64,000 nucleotides of DNA from Marchantia polymorpha subsp. ruderalis (Eukaryota > Streptophyta > Marchantiopsida > Marchantiales > Marchantiaceae). The notes beneath the pieces are model-generated. The model ran no database searches and had not been told where the DNA came from. It was given only the letters and a program-made list of their open reading frames with translations. Positions 11,841 through 25,500 of this stretch are shown in pieces (position 1 is the stretch's first letter; each line of letters begins with the position of its first letter). The stretch lies in the NCBI GenBank assembly GCA_037833965.1, contig AP031356.1, positions 6,966,501 to 7,030,500 of the forward strand, read 5' to 3'. Made by a program: the position numbers and the translations under genes.

Positions 11841-13994
11841 CCGCATCGTGATTCAAGGAAAGTGTCACCAGGGGGAGGAAAAGATGGAGCACCGTACTCC
11901 TCCAGTGTCAGCCGCAGAAAGGATTACTGGACGCCACGTATGCACGCTCTGCACGAATGGCATGGACGGATGCTTCTCATCCGGACGTTCATGGACCAAT
12001 CCGGAGCCCCGAGCCCGGAAAGCAAGGCCAGGCCGCGAGTTCGAGTCCTGCGTGGACAGTCCAGTCAGCGCGCGGCTCCGTGAGGGAACAGCTCCGTTCG
12101 GGAACTGGGGCCGGCCACTGGATGAGCGCCGCTCGCGAGATCGCAGCTGTCGATGCCGCATATTCTCTGGCCGAAATGCGGATGCGGATGCGGCAGCCCT
12201 TTCGAGGGCCCGAAAGCACGAGAGAGTCGGGGGCCCGCGTGCGCAGATGACGCCCGGAGCAGCAGAGCAGAGCAGAGGAGCAGCAGGAGCAGCAGAAGGC
12301 AGGTACCCTAATCGATTCATGCTCGACGGAACGGGGAAGCAGATTCTGGTTCTCGTCCATGGCACGCGCTGATCGCCGTCGCGAAATTCGGAATCCGTCG
12401 AATCCCTCAGTGCAGGTGGGTCCTCTGTTTCCGCAGGAGCTGATCGTTCCTCGATCGGGGGACAATTGATATACGAGCGACGCGCTGCACTTCGCTGGCC
12501 GCTGTGTCCTCTTGGGGATGGGGTGGGGTGGGGTGGGATTGCCTCGCCTCGTCTTGCCTCGTCTTGACTGCCTTGCCTTGCCTTTGCGAGAGTGAATTGG
12601 CCGGGGGGAATTTCGCTGTAGCGATGGTCGGGTGCTCGTTTGAGGCAGAAGCCGCTGAGGTTGTGTTGGGCGGCTTGTGAGACCTTCAAAGTGCGGAAAA
12701 TTGAAGATCTTGTCTTCTTTGAGTTGTTGGTGTTAGAGTAGGGTGTGGGGTTGTGTGGTGGCGAGTGAGGGAGAGCTTCTCCGTCTGAGGAAAAATTCGA
12801 TGTCGGGACCGATTAGAGATTGCTGAGATGGGTATTGGAGAGATTATCTGCGGCGCCCTGTTGTTAAGGGCGTGTTTGGAAAAATCGTTCTGGATGCAAT
12901 TAATTTACCCCGCTTGCGTTGTCAATAATTTCAGTGAATTTCCGTGGTACAGATTTCTGTCGGCGGTTGAGGAAGTGACAACCTTCGTTTTCGCGGAGGC
13001 GGAAAACTATCAGTTCAGCTGAGTGCATTGGTTAGAATTGTCCGGACCGTATTGAGTTGAGTGCGGTTGATGAGTGGTACCGCGTGCATGAACCTCATAA
13101 TTGCATGTAATGGAGAGCTCGTCTAGCTTCTTGTTTCACCGGGCTGAAGATCGGCATACCTGCTCGGGCCCAGCGGGTTATGTTTGCAAAGTGCACCTCT
13201 GCGCGATGGACTTTCCATGATCTGACAGGGACCGCAACTCATCCGCAATAAATGAAGGACTTGGTAAGTTTCGCATGTTTGTCTCTCTGGTTGATTTATA
13301 GAAGTAGGACTTAGACAATTATGCTTTGAATGTCTGAACATTCATGTATTCTTCACATTCCTGAGAAATACACGTGACTGTTTTCCACTTTTAGTGAGTT
13401 CGAAGCTTGTAGGTGCTTGCTTTCAAGCACCACTTTGGGTTTAGGACTTGCTTCTAGAAGTTACGTATATGAGTTACTGCTTCAAAGCACCTATCGACAG
13501 CCATATGTTGGAGCTGATTTTTCTTTTGTAGATGCCTTTGTGGTTGGTTGCTGAGGAGTGTTGGTGAGCTTACATATCGTAAATACAACTTGATCATCCA
13601 TTACCGACTTGTTTCGTATGTCTACAGACTACTTATCTGCATACCAACCAGCATGCATGGGGTTCTGGTTACCTTCAATTAGTGATTTCTCTAATCTATT
13701 CATTTGTTTTCAGTTCAGTCGTCTTTGTTTTGTGCGCCACATTTTTTTGGATTTTGGATTTTTTACTAGATCAAAGAGAAACCAAGTCAATTCCCACGTG
13801 CAATTGACTTGGTTTCGGACCTAAGAGCCTCATTGTTCTCTCCTGTATGTTCCATCCTCGTCGTTGTTCCTGCTTCTTTTTTTCTTATTTCATACTCCTG
13901 TGATCTCTTATCACATATTTTAAAGTCGACCGTACTGGAAGAGACAAACATATCGTTAAGTGTCCAAGCATAGTACGAAATACAGATTCCTAAA
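11841..13994 (+). promoter_or_regulatory. GC-rich promoter/leader region of the CxxCxGxG gene
   Basis: Composition changes sharply from AT-rich to GC- and CpG-rich at about 11,840 and falls back near 12,700. Long open frames on both strands here lack ATG starts or overlap each other and look like by-products of the GC content. The distance to the start codon at 13995 suggests a transcription start in the island and an intron in the 5' untranslated region. Confidence 0.45.
12514..12537 (+). promoter_or_regulatory. G-quadruplex-type G-tract
   Basis: Five runs of three or four G separated by one or two bases, inside the GC-rich island upstream of the gene at 13995. Confidence 0.7.
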
Positions 13995-15558
13995 ATGTCA
14001 TCAAGTTTAGTGGAGTCACACTGTTATGTTGCAATGCAGTTCGAGAAAGGACTTGATTTTGCAAGAGATGTCACGAGTCTTCTCGAGAAAGCCGATGGAG
14101 AACGACGTAACTGTCCCAGGTGCAGAGGTTCAGGCCTGCTCAATCCTAGAAGACTATGGGATTGGAGTAGAAAATCAGGGGCCAATAATCCCTGCTGGTT
14201 TTGTGAAGGGTAAGCTTTTTTGTTTTTGTTTATTTGCGACCGCCCAACACTTTTCTAGGTCCAAAACAACGTTCACGCCTACATCTAATGGCTCTGGTGT
14301 CTATTACATTTGCATTTCATGCCCCTGAATGTAGTGATGCATGTGTTGGACTAATTTGGTTCATGGTTTCACATCGACAGGGTCGGTGTTATGCCACTTT
14401 TTGGACTCAGTGGGTTCATGCTGGGACGAGCCTCAGCAGCGATTAGTACGGAGAAGTTGAGAGAAACAGTTGTTCCGCCTGTCCAATCTCACCTGTATCT
14501 GGGCAAGTACCCATGTACCAGACCCAAGTTCGGTTCCTATAATCCCACGCAGGATTTTGCCTCGTTGCTTCACAAGCCTAATCACGTACCTATATGGACA
14601 ACTGAGGCAGCAGAGGAATTCGCTCTACAAAAGCTAGACGAATCTGAAGGTGGGGCTGTTGGGAAACTAAGTACGCCTGTTCTTTCCCAAGAATCCAAAA
14701 CCCTTGAAATCACCAGTGGGCATTCAGCAAAGTCAGCTCCTCTTAAATTGTCTTCAGCTAATGCACGTCGTGTAGAGTCCCGGATTAAGAGGCTTAATTT
14801 AAAGGGCTCTGATGCTCTTCTACAGGAAGATTCATCTTCTACGTTAGACACGAAAGCACAAAACACAGCTAGAAAGCACCAGGATTTGGCAGTTGGAAGT
14901 TACGGAAATAGAATTACAGGGAAACCTTACGAGTCATCAAATACTACAATGATCTTAAGTTTCAGGGAGAGGATTTTTGAGAAATCCAGAAAATCAGAAC
15001 CTAAACAGGTGCATAGACCTGATAAAATGTTTCTGAGCATGCCTTCCGGAGCTCAGGCTATTCCATGCTTATTGACCAACAGTGGCACGAAACGAGTTAG
15101 GGGTGCGAGACGAAGGAGAAATCACATACGAGAGAAGATGGAGAAAGAGACCGTCGAGAATTCTTGGCGATTTCAGAGGATGCTGTATACGAAGCCTGAG
15201 CAGGCAACTCCACAGGAATCTTCACAGGAGCCTTCAGGTATGATCCTGCTTGAATTATTCGATTTTACACGTGTACATTTCAATCTTTTAAGTGCATGGC
15301 TTGAATGCCGAACGTTCGTAGCTGACGCGCAATTTTTGTGGATCAGATGCTTTACAAGCTTTCAACGGGAACTGGAAAGACCTATCTCAAAAGTGCCTGG
15401 CAGAGCTTACAGCATCCAGCCGTCCATCTAACAAATCTCGTCTCCCACAAGTGGGATCAACAGCTGCCTATCCTCCTCTAGTCAGTCAACCGTTTTATGG
15501 AAAACTGGTTGGTAAAGTTAAGTTGCTTCCCAGTGTTTCCAAGGCACTGAAGTTGTAG
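13995..15558 (+). CDS. Uncharacterised protein with two CxxCxGxG zinc-finger motifs
   Basis: Three exons (13995-14209, 14381-15237, 15347-15558) give 427 residues, with GT-AG introns and matching phases. An in-frame TAG lies just upstream of the ATG, although an AG at 13984 leaves open an upstream exon spliced in at that point. Residues about 39-46 read CPRCRGSG and about 67-74 read CWFCEGVG. These two halves of a DnaJ-type cysteine-rich zinc site are split by the first intron. The middle is serine-rich and charged, and a basic stretch (RGARRRRNHIREK) near residue 310 could be a nuclear signal. In plants, DnaJ-type cysteine-rich proteins without a J domain include plastid chaperones such as BSD2 and ORANGE, but those carry four repeats. 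No transit peptide is obvious. I do not recognise the family. Confidence 0.75.
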
Positions 15559-18500
15559 TTAAGACAGTCCAATTGTACAGATGAACAAGAGTAATTCTTC
15601 GAATGTCTTATGTTGTCGAGTAAGAACTTTCAAGCCGTTTTTTCCGTACGAGCACAGGGTTCTAGAGACGACTGAATCAAGGTCTCAAGAGTGTAAATAG
15701 TTGTAGGGGAGGGCCATTGCCACCCTTGGTAGACCTATTTCACTTCGAAATTCTGGATCATAGCAGCACCTGCCAAGCTTGAATAGAACTGCTACAACAA
15801 TATGTCTACTTGGTAGTACAGTACTGTGTATTCAGGAAGTGGGCCCTAAGTTACCAACTCGAGATATGACAGATGTGTATGAGAAGAGATTTTGAGAACG
15901 CTTTTTGAGGGCTGAAATAGTATCTAAGTCATTTTGAGATAAGGGACCCTCCTTGCGACGTTTCTGGTCACATGTTACGGGCTGCTGTATCTCAGCGTGG
16001 CGTGTATTTTATGCTTTTACGACATCCTTCGAGAGGTGACAATTTTGTTGAGAACGAGCGCAAGTTCTTCTTATCTGAACGTTAAAGTGGTTGGCAGTTT
16101 ACACTCTTTTCGTATTTCGACTTGTAAAGTTTTGATCTGTCATTTACGACGATAGGAAATCTTTCACCAGACTAAAAATAAAAAGGTATGCGTTTATTGA
16201 TGAAGTCGTCATCCTGGCACAGTATTCGGTCGTGATTATGGACTGAATCACTGAGTCGAAGTCCCTACCGAGACAAAATTTTGGCAAGATGATGATCTCG
16301 TCTGTCTATCACCACCACCCTAAAAAAGGCAACATGGTTTTTTACCGCACACGTATATGAGGTCCAGCTGTGTTGATGAGAACCGGAGAAATCCCGAGGC
16401 TTGAATGTATGACATGGGAGGACACTTTCTGTCCTGCCATGTACAGTAATCAAAATGACTTGATCATGGCAATGGTTAACTGATGGCTGCAAGAGCTTCT
16501 AGCACTTTTGGTTGCTGGCGGTCAACCCACGCACACTGTACAGGCACATCTTTTTGCTGAGTCCAGTGCGAGCGCAAGCTGACAGCAAAAAACGGAGAGC
16601 ATCATTTGCACTAACAGAAAAACAATCATCATGGCGGAGAATGTTTCGATGCCATAACACAGATCTTTGATCATGTCTATCTTCCCTGCTACTAACTTGA
16701 AGCTGATGTACAGTACTATTGTGAAGTTTTGCTGTTGTACCGTACAGCTCATGGATGTATTCTGAGAACAAGCATGGAATACAAGCGTGTTGAATCTAGT
16801 GAAGGGCGGGTAGGAAGCCCTCTTGTCACAGTGGACGGGAAGCTCACATACACAATCTTCAACGTCAAACTTGCAAGGCTCTGCTCTGCTCATGTGGCAC
16901 AACATCTGTGGATCTACAAGAATTTGTGGCTGCGTTGTATTGCATTCATTTGGTTACACTAGAAAGGAGGAGCTAAGCTTGAAACATCGAGGAATTCCAG
17001 ATCATGTCAACTGTTTGTGTACTTGCATCGAATAATTTTGCCCCGCTCTGTTTCCTTTCGAGCAAAATCGCATGATTCACGCATGATGCACGAGCAGTAT
17101 GGGCCTGAAAACTTTACACTGTCTAGTCATCATCAAGAGTCCCAAAATCGCCAGATCTCCGACTAGTTTCAACTTCTCGACAAGGATCATTGTCTAGACC
17201 GTCGCTCGGAAGTCAAGCTGCCACTGCTCGTTGGAGTTTCAGCTCGCAAATTCGATCAAAGCTTTTCTTCTTCTTCTTCTTCTCTCTCTCTCGGCTTGAG
17301 CTCAGGTGGCGGAAGTTGGAGATGGGGACAACTCTCCGCTCCAATGGCAGAATAAAGTACACTCTCATAATCACAGATTTCAACGGACCCGACAGCCCGC
17401 AACGTCATGTCGTAATCATCTGCAGCAAGTCGGTGGATTTCGCCCAATGACGTCTCGTATTGTCCCTGCCTGGGCTCCTCTCATTGACTCTGCAACCTCG
17501 TTGACGTCAGAGTGAATCTATTCAGTAAGTGCCACGTCGTCTCCCGAACTCGTCGCTCGATGCCAAATAAAAGTCCAAGAGCCAAATGATAAATTAGTGG
17601 CAGGGGCAGTGGGCACCAGGTGATATAGTAAAATTGTGGGACATATATAGCTCGGATCTATGCGGACTCAAGTGAATCCAAACGATCAGCATGGATCAAT
17701 AAGGAAAAATGCGTTTTTCTGCTCTCTACTATATATTCCCAGGGCAAACTATTTACTATCAATATAGCAACCGAAGAAAAATACTAGTGATATATAAAGA
17801 AAATGAAAGATGAATTAAAACATAATTTTTAAATGATAATTTTCACACTGCTTAGTATGTGGTCTCTTTCGCACACAGTCTGTCATATGTTGAAGTACTT
17901 CTTGATATTTCTACATGACTTCCAGGCTAGAATAACAAATAGATTACTCTTCACATCCCTATATCTGTTCAATTCTCAATGAATCCAAGAGTTTATGCAT
18001 TAAAATTGTATCATGCGTAAGATTGCGAATCACACATGCAAAATTATAATGATTATCACATACCAAGTAAATATATAATTTATTTCTAGTCTACTATACA
18101 AGTCATTCTCCACCCACGATATGTATCTAACTTCAACAAATTATCTCTAATCAAACAATCATTAAATGTTATCATGAATAGAAAACCTCTATGTCTAAAA
18201 GATCATGTGGCAACCTACCAAACAGTAAGAAAAATGCTTGCATCAAGGACCTTATGGAATAAACATGCATCATGAAAATCTAGTCTCAAAGAATCATAAA
18301 ATACACCACTAGATGATAACTTTGACTTTCGTATATGTATCTGTGGAAATATGAACAAAGGTATTGATGTACTTAGAGCGATTCGTTACAAAATTTGCAG
18401 TGATAGAGGAAAGTATTTGTGCGTCATTTCCAAATAGGTTCGTACACAGGTTTCCATATGTGGTATATCACACCCAGCTCTAATGAAGGGCTAGATGTGG

Positions 18501-20994
18501 GCATTCGAAACTTCTTCATCGATTTCCTCCCTTTATCTTCAAACTCAACCTCACTATAAATTCTCATGAAATAATTCTCATGGGAGGTAGATTCGCTCGA
18601 GCAAAAATCTGGATGGATGGCATCACCAGTACAAGCACTAATAGGACCAACATGGTCAATCGAAAGACCTCTAACAGTCGTCAACTTGACCACCTTCTGA
18701 ATGTTTCCAGCAAAGTAAACACGAACTCACTGAGCACCATAGAAATTGAAGAAGAGAGCCTACACCGCATCTTAAAAAAACCCAAAAAATCCACGTGTCG
18801 TCATGTCAAACTACAGAAAGGTCCGACTTGTCCGAATTAAAAGCCAGGAAAACGACCGGCTCTGTGCGGAGGCGACAACTCTAGCCGGTGACCATAGGAC
18901 GAGGACTCCCTACTGTAGGTATTCCGGTCTCCGAGTGAAAGATCGTGGGGAGTTGGTAACCAGGTACAGACGAGGAGAGGAAGCAAGCGGACGTACTGTG
19001 TCGTCGATCGAAACAAGAAAGCGAGGAGATCGTGATCCGTGAGACGTCAGTACGTGGCACGTATGGTTACTTGGTACTGTGGGTTACGTGGTTCGCTTGG
19101 CTCGAGGCCATCAGTCTTCAGTCACAAGCAACGACGCTGGCCCAAATCTCTCTCTCTCTCTCGCTGAACCACCTTCTCGTGCCTTGTAAAGCGATTCCTT
19201 GTTTGTTTATTGCAGCTCTCCCGAGCTTCAGATAATCGTCCATCTTTTAATTCTGCCCTCTGTGCACCACCAGCGAGTGAGTGAGGGAGAGGGTTCCACC
19301 TTTTCCGTCTGTTGTAAATTGGAATCTGTGGCGGGGCAGGGATTGAATCGACATCGACATCGAGAGACAGAGTGAGAGAAAGAGAGTGAGAGAGTGAGAA
19401 AGTAAGTGTGGAATTGGGACAGTACTGTACCATCATAGTGTGCACTGGAAGATTCTCGTCACTGAGCTCCCCACTGGCTGGCTGGCTGCCTGCTCGAGCA
19501 TGCTCTGCAATGTAATGATGGCTCCACATTCCGTGCCTGTCCATATGCAGGGGCATAGGTCTGGGCATAGCAGACATATCCAGACTGTGTTTCGTTTGAA
19601 GACGAGCTCCTCCTCATGGGGGCGGGCCATGACACTGTCCCTCTGGAGGACAGCGGAGTGGCCTGATGAGGGACAACACTCGCGCACTCCTTCTGGACCT
19701 CATTATCCGATGAACGTGTCCTAGATCTTCTCGTCGCCTCATTTATTGCAGTTTGCGTTCAGGCTACGTTTGGTTGGGTTGGGTTGGGTTAGTTTAAGTC
19801 AGTTTCTCTATCGTAAGGTAGTCCCGTGCGTCCCGGCGGCGATTAAATTACTCGACGCAATAAGTATAATATATTCTGGAAATACGTTTACGATTTATAC
19901 AAGGCATCTTACACGTCCATTGCATGAGCTATACTCCGGAGGAATGATACCAACAAGCCCCAATGAACAAAGGAGAGGCTAGTGTTTTTTCCAGCATTTA
20001 GCATGAATATGTGTATATATATATTTTTCTATTGAACATGAAAAGTGAAAAGATATTACTATTATTTTCCGATCTCAACTCGAGTGAAACTGATTATGAA
20101 GACTGTAGATTTTCAATAATAAATCTTTTGGGAAAAATTATACGCATAATTCAAGTTTTTTTCTTTACACATTTCTTTATTTTTATTGGGTTTATTGGAA
20201 ACTAGCTGAAAAATCAGGGAGACTAATTTTATGAGTAGTAAGTGCTATCGTATTATAAGGTTTCGCATTTACACTTGGCAGATTTCAATCCGAGGATTCG
20301 GTTATATTGTGAGATTTAGTCACATTCTCGATGGCAACGTTGTGTGATCTTGGAGCATATAAAGGTAGCGTAGTGCAGTGCAGTCCCCCATTGTCTTCTT
20401 CAACCTTTATCTATTGTAAATTGATAATAAATATAGTGTTTGGAGTATCATTCAAAAGAGCCTTTATGTCTAAATCATTCTCTACTCACAGCTTATCTTA
20501 ATTACATTCTAAGTTTGGCTTATGTGTGAAAATTTCATTTTCAGATACCCAAATGTTGGATTGCAATATAATCCTTGCAATAGAGTACCCTGTAACATTC
20601 TGCCAAGTTTTAATTTAAAGATACGTTTTCTCGTAGATATCTCTGCTTGAAGTGTCACATCCGAAGATCTAGAATCTGGATAATTCACTTCTCCAGTGTT
20701 TTGGTTTTAAATTCACATGGGGGATATATAATTTTGAGATAATGTCAGTTTTCAAAGAAAAAAATGTCATAGTTTTCTCCGCATATAGTAGATACTGTAG
20801 TTATGATAATGATAAACCATGGACCGGAGAGTCGAGACATCTGGAGTTGAATGAATTACACGTCACTTGAGCAAGGCATCGGGCAGTAACACCACAAGAC
20901 CCAGACTTTGCTTCGGCACCCGAGCTAATGCCAAGAGGTATTATCATATTAAATACGAGATTAGGCCACATGTCGAATAGATCACGCGTAATGA
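15559..20994. other. Intergenic region
   Basis: 15559-16100 is probably 3' untranslated region of the preceding gene. 16200-17560 and 18780-19740 have mixed composition and contain several 60-150-codon open frames on both strands, none with a recognisable domain. 17600-18780 and 19990-20990 are AT-rich. A TTGGG run lies at 19770-19790. I cannot support a gene here; a non-coding RNA or a small unrecognised gene cannot be excluded. Confidence 0.4.
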
Positions 20995-22533
20995 ATGCGG
21001 AAGCTGCCGGTTACGTGGTTAGTCAGCAAGGCCGAGCGTGAACTGGCCCTCCGTCCTCGCACTCCGTTCGTGCAGAAGGTGCACGGCGAGAACGGCGCTC
21101 CCCTTCCGCTGACTCGACCGGAGGCCCAAGGACGAGAAACCAAGTTGCGTCCCAAGAAGGGTCCGGTCCGGACTCAGCTAAACCTCAACCAAGTGTAAGG
21201 AACTCACCCTACATCCACGAAGCGAGATCAGAGGCGAAACCGCTGCTCTCACCGAGCCGGGGGCGGACTGGAAAAATTGACAAGTCTTCCCGACCACTTC
21301 CGGTAAGCCCATTATTTGAATGGGCGATGGTGGGCCCATGACGTCCAAATCGATGCGTTGCGTTCCGTGGTCCCCGGGTCCTTCGAATTGGGGCCTCGAC
21401 CGCAGTGCGAATATGCTCGGTAGCCACGGTATTGCCCGTCCCCTGCCTGGGGCTGGGGCTGGGGCCCGGAAGCGAAGGTAAATATTAGCTCGGCTCGGCC
21501 CCACTCCTATTGCCGGCGGCCGGTCACCCCCACGACTAGAGCGGCCCAAAGACTAGGCCCCGTGCGTTTTCGGGGACCGTGCCCCGGGCCGTGCGGGTGG
21601 ACTCTGCTCGGGGAGAGCTCGGGTCTCGGGCGTCGGGGCTAGCGTTTACCGGCCCGGTCCGGTGCGGTGTGGTTGGAGCTGCTTGTGTTCGATTCGGGGG
21701 CTGGGGGTAGCGGTGCAGGGGGGCGATGGGGGGTTTGCAGCCTGCCCTGCCCCGCTGGCAGGCTGGAGCGACTTTGCTGCCCTTCTTTGGGGCGACATCG
21801 AGCGCAAGCCCGAGGGGGGAGAGGGGGAGAGGAGGGGGGGTTGGGACCTATCTGTCGAGAAAGTGACAGGAGCGCGAGGGAGAAGCTTGCGCATGTGAGC
21901 TGGGCTCAGATCGGACCGTGAAAGCAGCACGAATGAACCGAAGGCCCGTTGGAGGACAATGTGCAATGAGGGTCCGTGGCAGTTGACGAGCAGCTGATTC
22001 CCCCGCTCGGTCAGACACGAGAGCACGGGAAGTACGAGCTCCCGTCACGTCGCTGGTGATGGTGATGGTGATGGAATCGGAAATCCACTGCCCTCCTCTC
22101 TTGCGCGGTCGGTGTCTGCCCCCTCTGGCAGCAACGCCGATCGCCGTCGTGATTACTCGCGCTCTTATTAGTCCTGCGCTCTGGTATTAATTAGATCGAT
22201 CCATCGATCGATGGCGGGCTGGCTGGCTGGCCGCCTGGCTCGATGCTTAGATAGGCGCTCGGTCGGTCGCTCCGATGGACGAATGCGCAATTTAATGTAG
22301 AAGTTAGTAGCGGCAACGGCACGCTTTGAACGATTAAGGTAACGATAAATTAGACGGCAGTATCGGCCGAGGCAGCGACGGAGCGGATTTGCGTACATAG
22401 TACGAATTGAAATTGGGATCACGAGTACGACCATTTAGGAGCGGTTTGGACACGGCCAAAGCGTGACGAGCAGGAGCAGGAGCAGGACGAGTTTTAGGTT
22501 TAGGATAAAGTGGAGAAGAAGAGGAAGAAGAGG
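20995..22533 (+). promoter_or_regulatory. GC-rich promoter and leader of the CCCH gene
   Basis: High GC with overlapping open frames on both strands and no protein match. The island ends at the start codon of the CCCH protein at 22534, which an in-frame TAG precedes by about 30 bp. Confidence 0.5.
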
Positions 22534-25500
22534 ATGGCGATGCCGCGGGGGATTATGGTGCTCAGGGACAGGAGGGACCGAATTTTAATCCAGCAGCAGC
22601 AGCAGCAGGGTCTTGGGCTGCCGCCGGGCCCCGGGTGCCCGCCTCTGCACCCCGGCCTCTTCAACCGCCCGCCCAATCGCTTCGACGGCGAGGACGACGA
22701 GTTCGCCCGAATTCTGCCTCTCCCCGGGGCCGTAGTCTGGGACGGGCTCCAGCAGCTCCAGCATCAACATCAACATCAGCAGCAGCAGCAAGCGCTGGCT
22801 GGTGTGATGCTGCGGCGGAGGATGAATGCGCAGCACATGCAGCAGCAACAGCAGCAGCAGCACCTGATCCCTGCGGCCATGCTGCACGCGCAGCAGCGGG
22901 CCTGCCAGGTCCAGGTGCAGGTCCAGGTCCAGCCGCAGGAGTGGGACGGAGGGCCATCGCATCCCGCGCAGGTGGTGCACGAGGCCATGAGGCGCAGGAC
23001 GGCGGGCCTCGTGGTCGATGGCGACTTCCTCGCCGGGCTGCGGCACCGAGAGGAGATGAGCGATCTGCGCAACGCCGAGCAGCAGCAACAGCAGCACCTC
23101 AAGCTCGCGTCTAGGGTATCGCACGAGAAAATGATGGCAGAGAGCGAGTACCTGCGCATCGCCTCGCGCGCCTCGCACGAGAAGCTCATCGAGCGCGACC
23201 ACCAACTGAAGAACGCGTATCGTGCTTCCCACGAGAAGATCATCGCCGAGAAAGAGTATTTGAAGAAGGTGGTGGTGCGCGCGCCTCTGCCCCAGCCCCA
23301 GCCCCAGCCCCCGCCTCTGCCCCTGCCCCTGCCGCTCGCCCATTCTTCGCTCGGCGAGAAGCCCCTCGAAGGCGAGCCCCGCCCCTCTCCCGTGGCGGAC
23401 ATGGCTAGGCCCTTCCGCAACCCCCCGCTGCAAGCCCTCGATCCCCACTTCGCCTGCTGGGACGAGGGCGCCATGCGGGACTCGGATCTGGTGATCCGCT
23501 ACGGAGCCCGGCAGTCAGCAGCCGCGCGGGCGCAAGAGGGCGCGGCCGATGCGTCCATCCCCCCGGGGTTCCAGTCCGTCATCATGTCGTGCAAGCGCCC
23601 CAGGGACGAGGACGGCGAGTTCGATCGGCCCCAACGGCTGCAGCACCAGCGCCCGCGCCGGCCCCCCGACCCCGATCTGCAGCCCCAGCCGCAGCCCCAG
23701 CAGCAGCCCCAAGCGCTCTACGGCAGCTCGCGCTTCGTCGACGAGGACCACGAGGAGGGGCAGGTTACCCCTCCGCAATCGAGCATCCCCGCGTACCACC
23801 GCGCGGAACCCCTCGGGCCGCCGGGATTCTATCGACCCGAGCTCGAAGCCGCCTCTCGTCGCCTTACCCCTACCCCTGCCCCTGCCCCTCCGTCTCAGGA
23901 GCCCCCGTCCGCCATCGCTCCTCCGTTCCAGGACGGGCGAGATCCGTTGCTGCTGCGACCGCGGTCGAGCGCCTCCAGACCTCCAGGGGCTTCGAGAGCA
24001 TCGTCGGCAGGAGGAGGAGCGGGCGGAGGGAGCGATGCGGGGCTCCCGTCGAGGCCGTGCTCGAGCAGGGGGGTTGGGGTTGGGGCTGGGGCTGCAGGGG
24101 CTAGAATTCTGGTCGTCGAATCTCCTCCTCCGTCCCGCAGAGCGCTACCGCCACCTCCGCCCCCGCCCCTGCCCCTGCCCCCGGCCCCGCTCTCTTCCAG
24201 ACTCCTATCGAGCCTCGACTCTCCCACGCGACGGCCTCCTTCGCCGACGAGCTCATCGAGACCGGGACGGGATCTCGAGTCGTTCCTGGGCGCAGGGCCA
24301 TTCAAGGGCGAGATTCTCGTTCCCAAGCGAGAACGCAAGGACGATCGATCGATCGATCAGCAGCAGCAGCAGCAGCAGCAGCAGAGATTGTCTTTCGGCG
24401 GGGTGGAAGCCAATGCATCCGATGCGTCGCATGTGCGGCGGAGAGCGGGCAAGGATTCGGACCCTCGCAGCAGCAGCAGCAGCAGGCATGCGGAAGCGAG
24501 AGCGCTGGAGAGAGCCGAGCGGGCGGACAGGGATTATGAAGTCAGCGAACGCAGGAAGAGGCCTCACCGCCACCACCACCACCACCATCATCACGACGAG
24601 GAGCAACTGCAGGAGAGGGCTGTTAGGCATCACTTTTCTACGAGGAAGTCGAGGATTCTCCCCGATCCGGACGGGCGACCATCGAAAGGCTCGAGGTTGG
24701 ACGATGGCCTCAAGCTCAAGTCCGCAAGACATGCCGCAAGCACGGCCAAGGACGGCCGCGAGGCCCGCGAGATGACCATTTCTGTGCATAAACACGGCCA
24801 GCGCACCGTGAAAGTCGAGGATTCTTCCAAATCGCGAGCCCATGTCGGTCGCCATTCGCACCATCATTATCATGAACGAGCAGGGCTCAGAGACGGAGGA
24901 TCGGACTCCGCGATTAAGGACATAGAGCGTTTGAGTGAGAACAGGAGTAAGGAGTGTGATCAATTGTTGTTGTCGTCGTCGTCGTCGTCGTTAGCAGGCC
25001 AGGATAGAGGTTTAGTCGGGTCTCAATTGTCCAAGGAGCCCGGCAATTCTCGGCACTCTCGTGGCTCTTCTCCGTCGCCTCAGGAGCGGCAGGCTCTGCT
25101 GCCCCCGCACCAAATCAAAAAAGAAATCATTCCTCTGAGCGACGCCCATGGAGAGCCCGAATTGCGCCCGCGCGCTCCAGTTTTATCTCGGCTGAGCACT
25201 CCCAAGCCCCCCGATTCTTCTTTGGCCCCCAAGCCTCGACTCAGGGCGGAGATGCTCGGCCACGACAAGAATAATAGCAAAGCTGTATTAGCGAGCGCCA
25301 GCAGTGGTGCGCCTCCTCCTCACACGACCAAAAGTGTCGGTGGGAAGGTGAAATCCGATCGTCTTGTTGTCGTGGACGGCGGCTCCGAGAGGCCTCTCGT
25401 CTCGAAGCAAGTTGTTGCCAGTTTAGGGGCAGTCGTCGTCGTCGAAGAAAAGACCTCGACCACGCCCACAAGTTTACGAACTCTTTCAGGAAAGGCCGGC

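Noticed and set aside
12020-12060. tRNA B-box-like GTTCGAGTCC
   Set aside because: No cloverleaf or A box at the right distance can be built around it.
11865-12689. 274-codon minus-strand frame
   Set aside because: It begins at TTG, not ATG, lies in a GC-rich island, overlaps plus-strand frames of similar size and has no domain.
19770-19790. TTGGG repeats resembling telomeric DNA
   Set aside because: The unit is not the plant TTTAGGG repeat and there are only four copies.
22585-24963. Long minus-strand and alternate plus-strand frames over CCCH exon 1
   Set aside because: Shadows of GC-rich low-complexity coding sequence. Only the main frame continues into the conserved zinc-finger exons.
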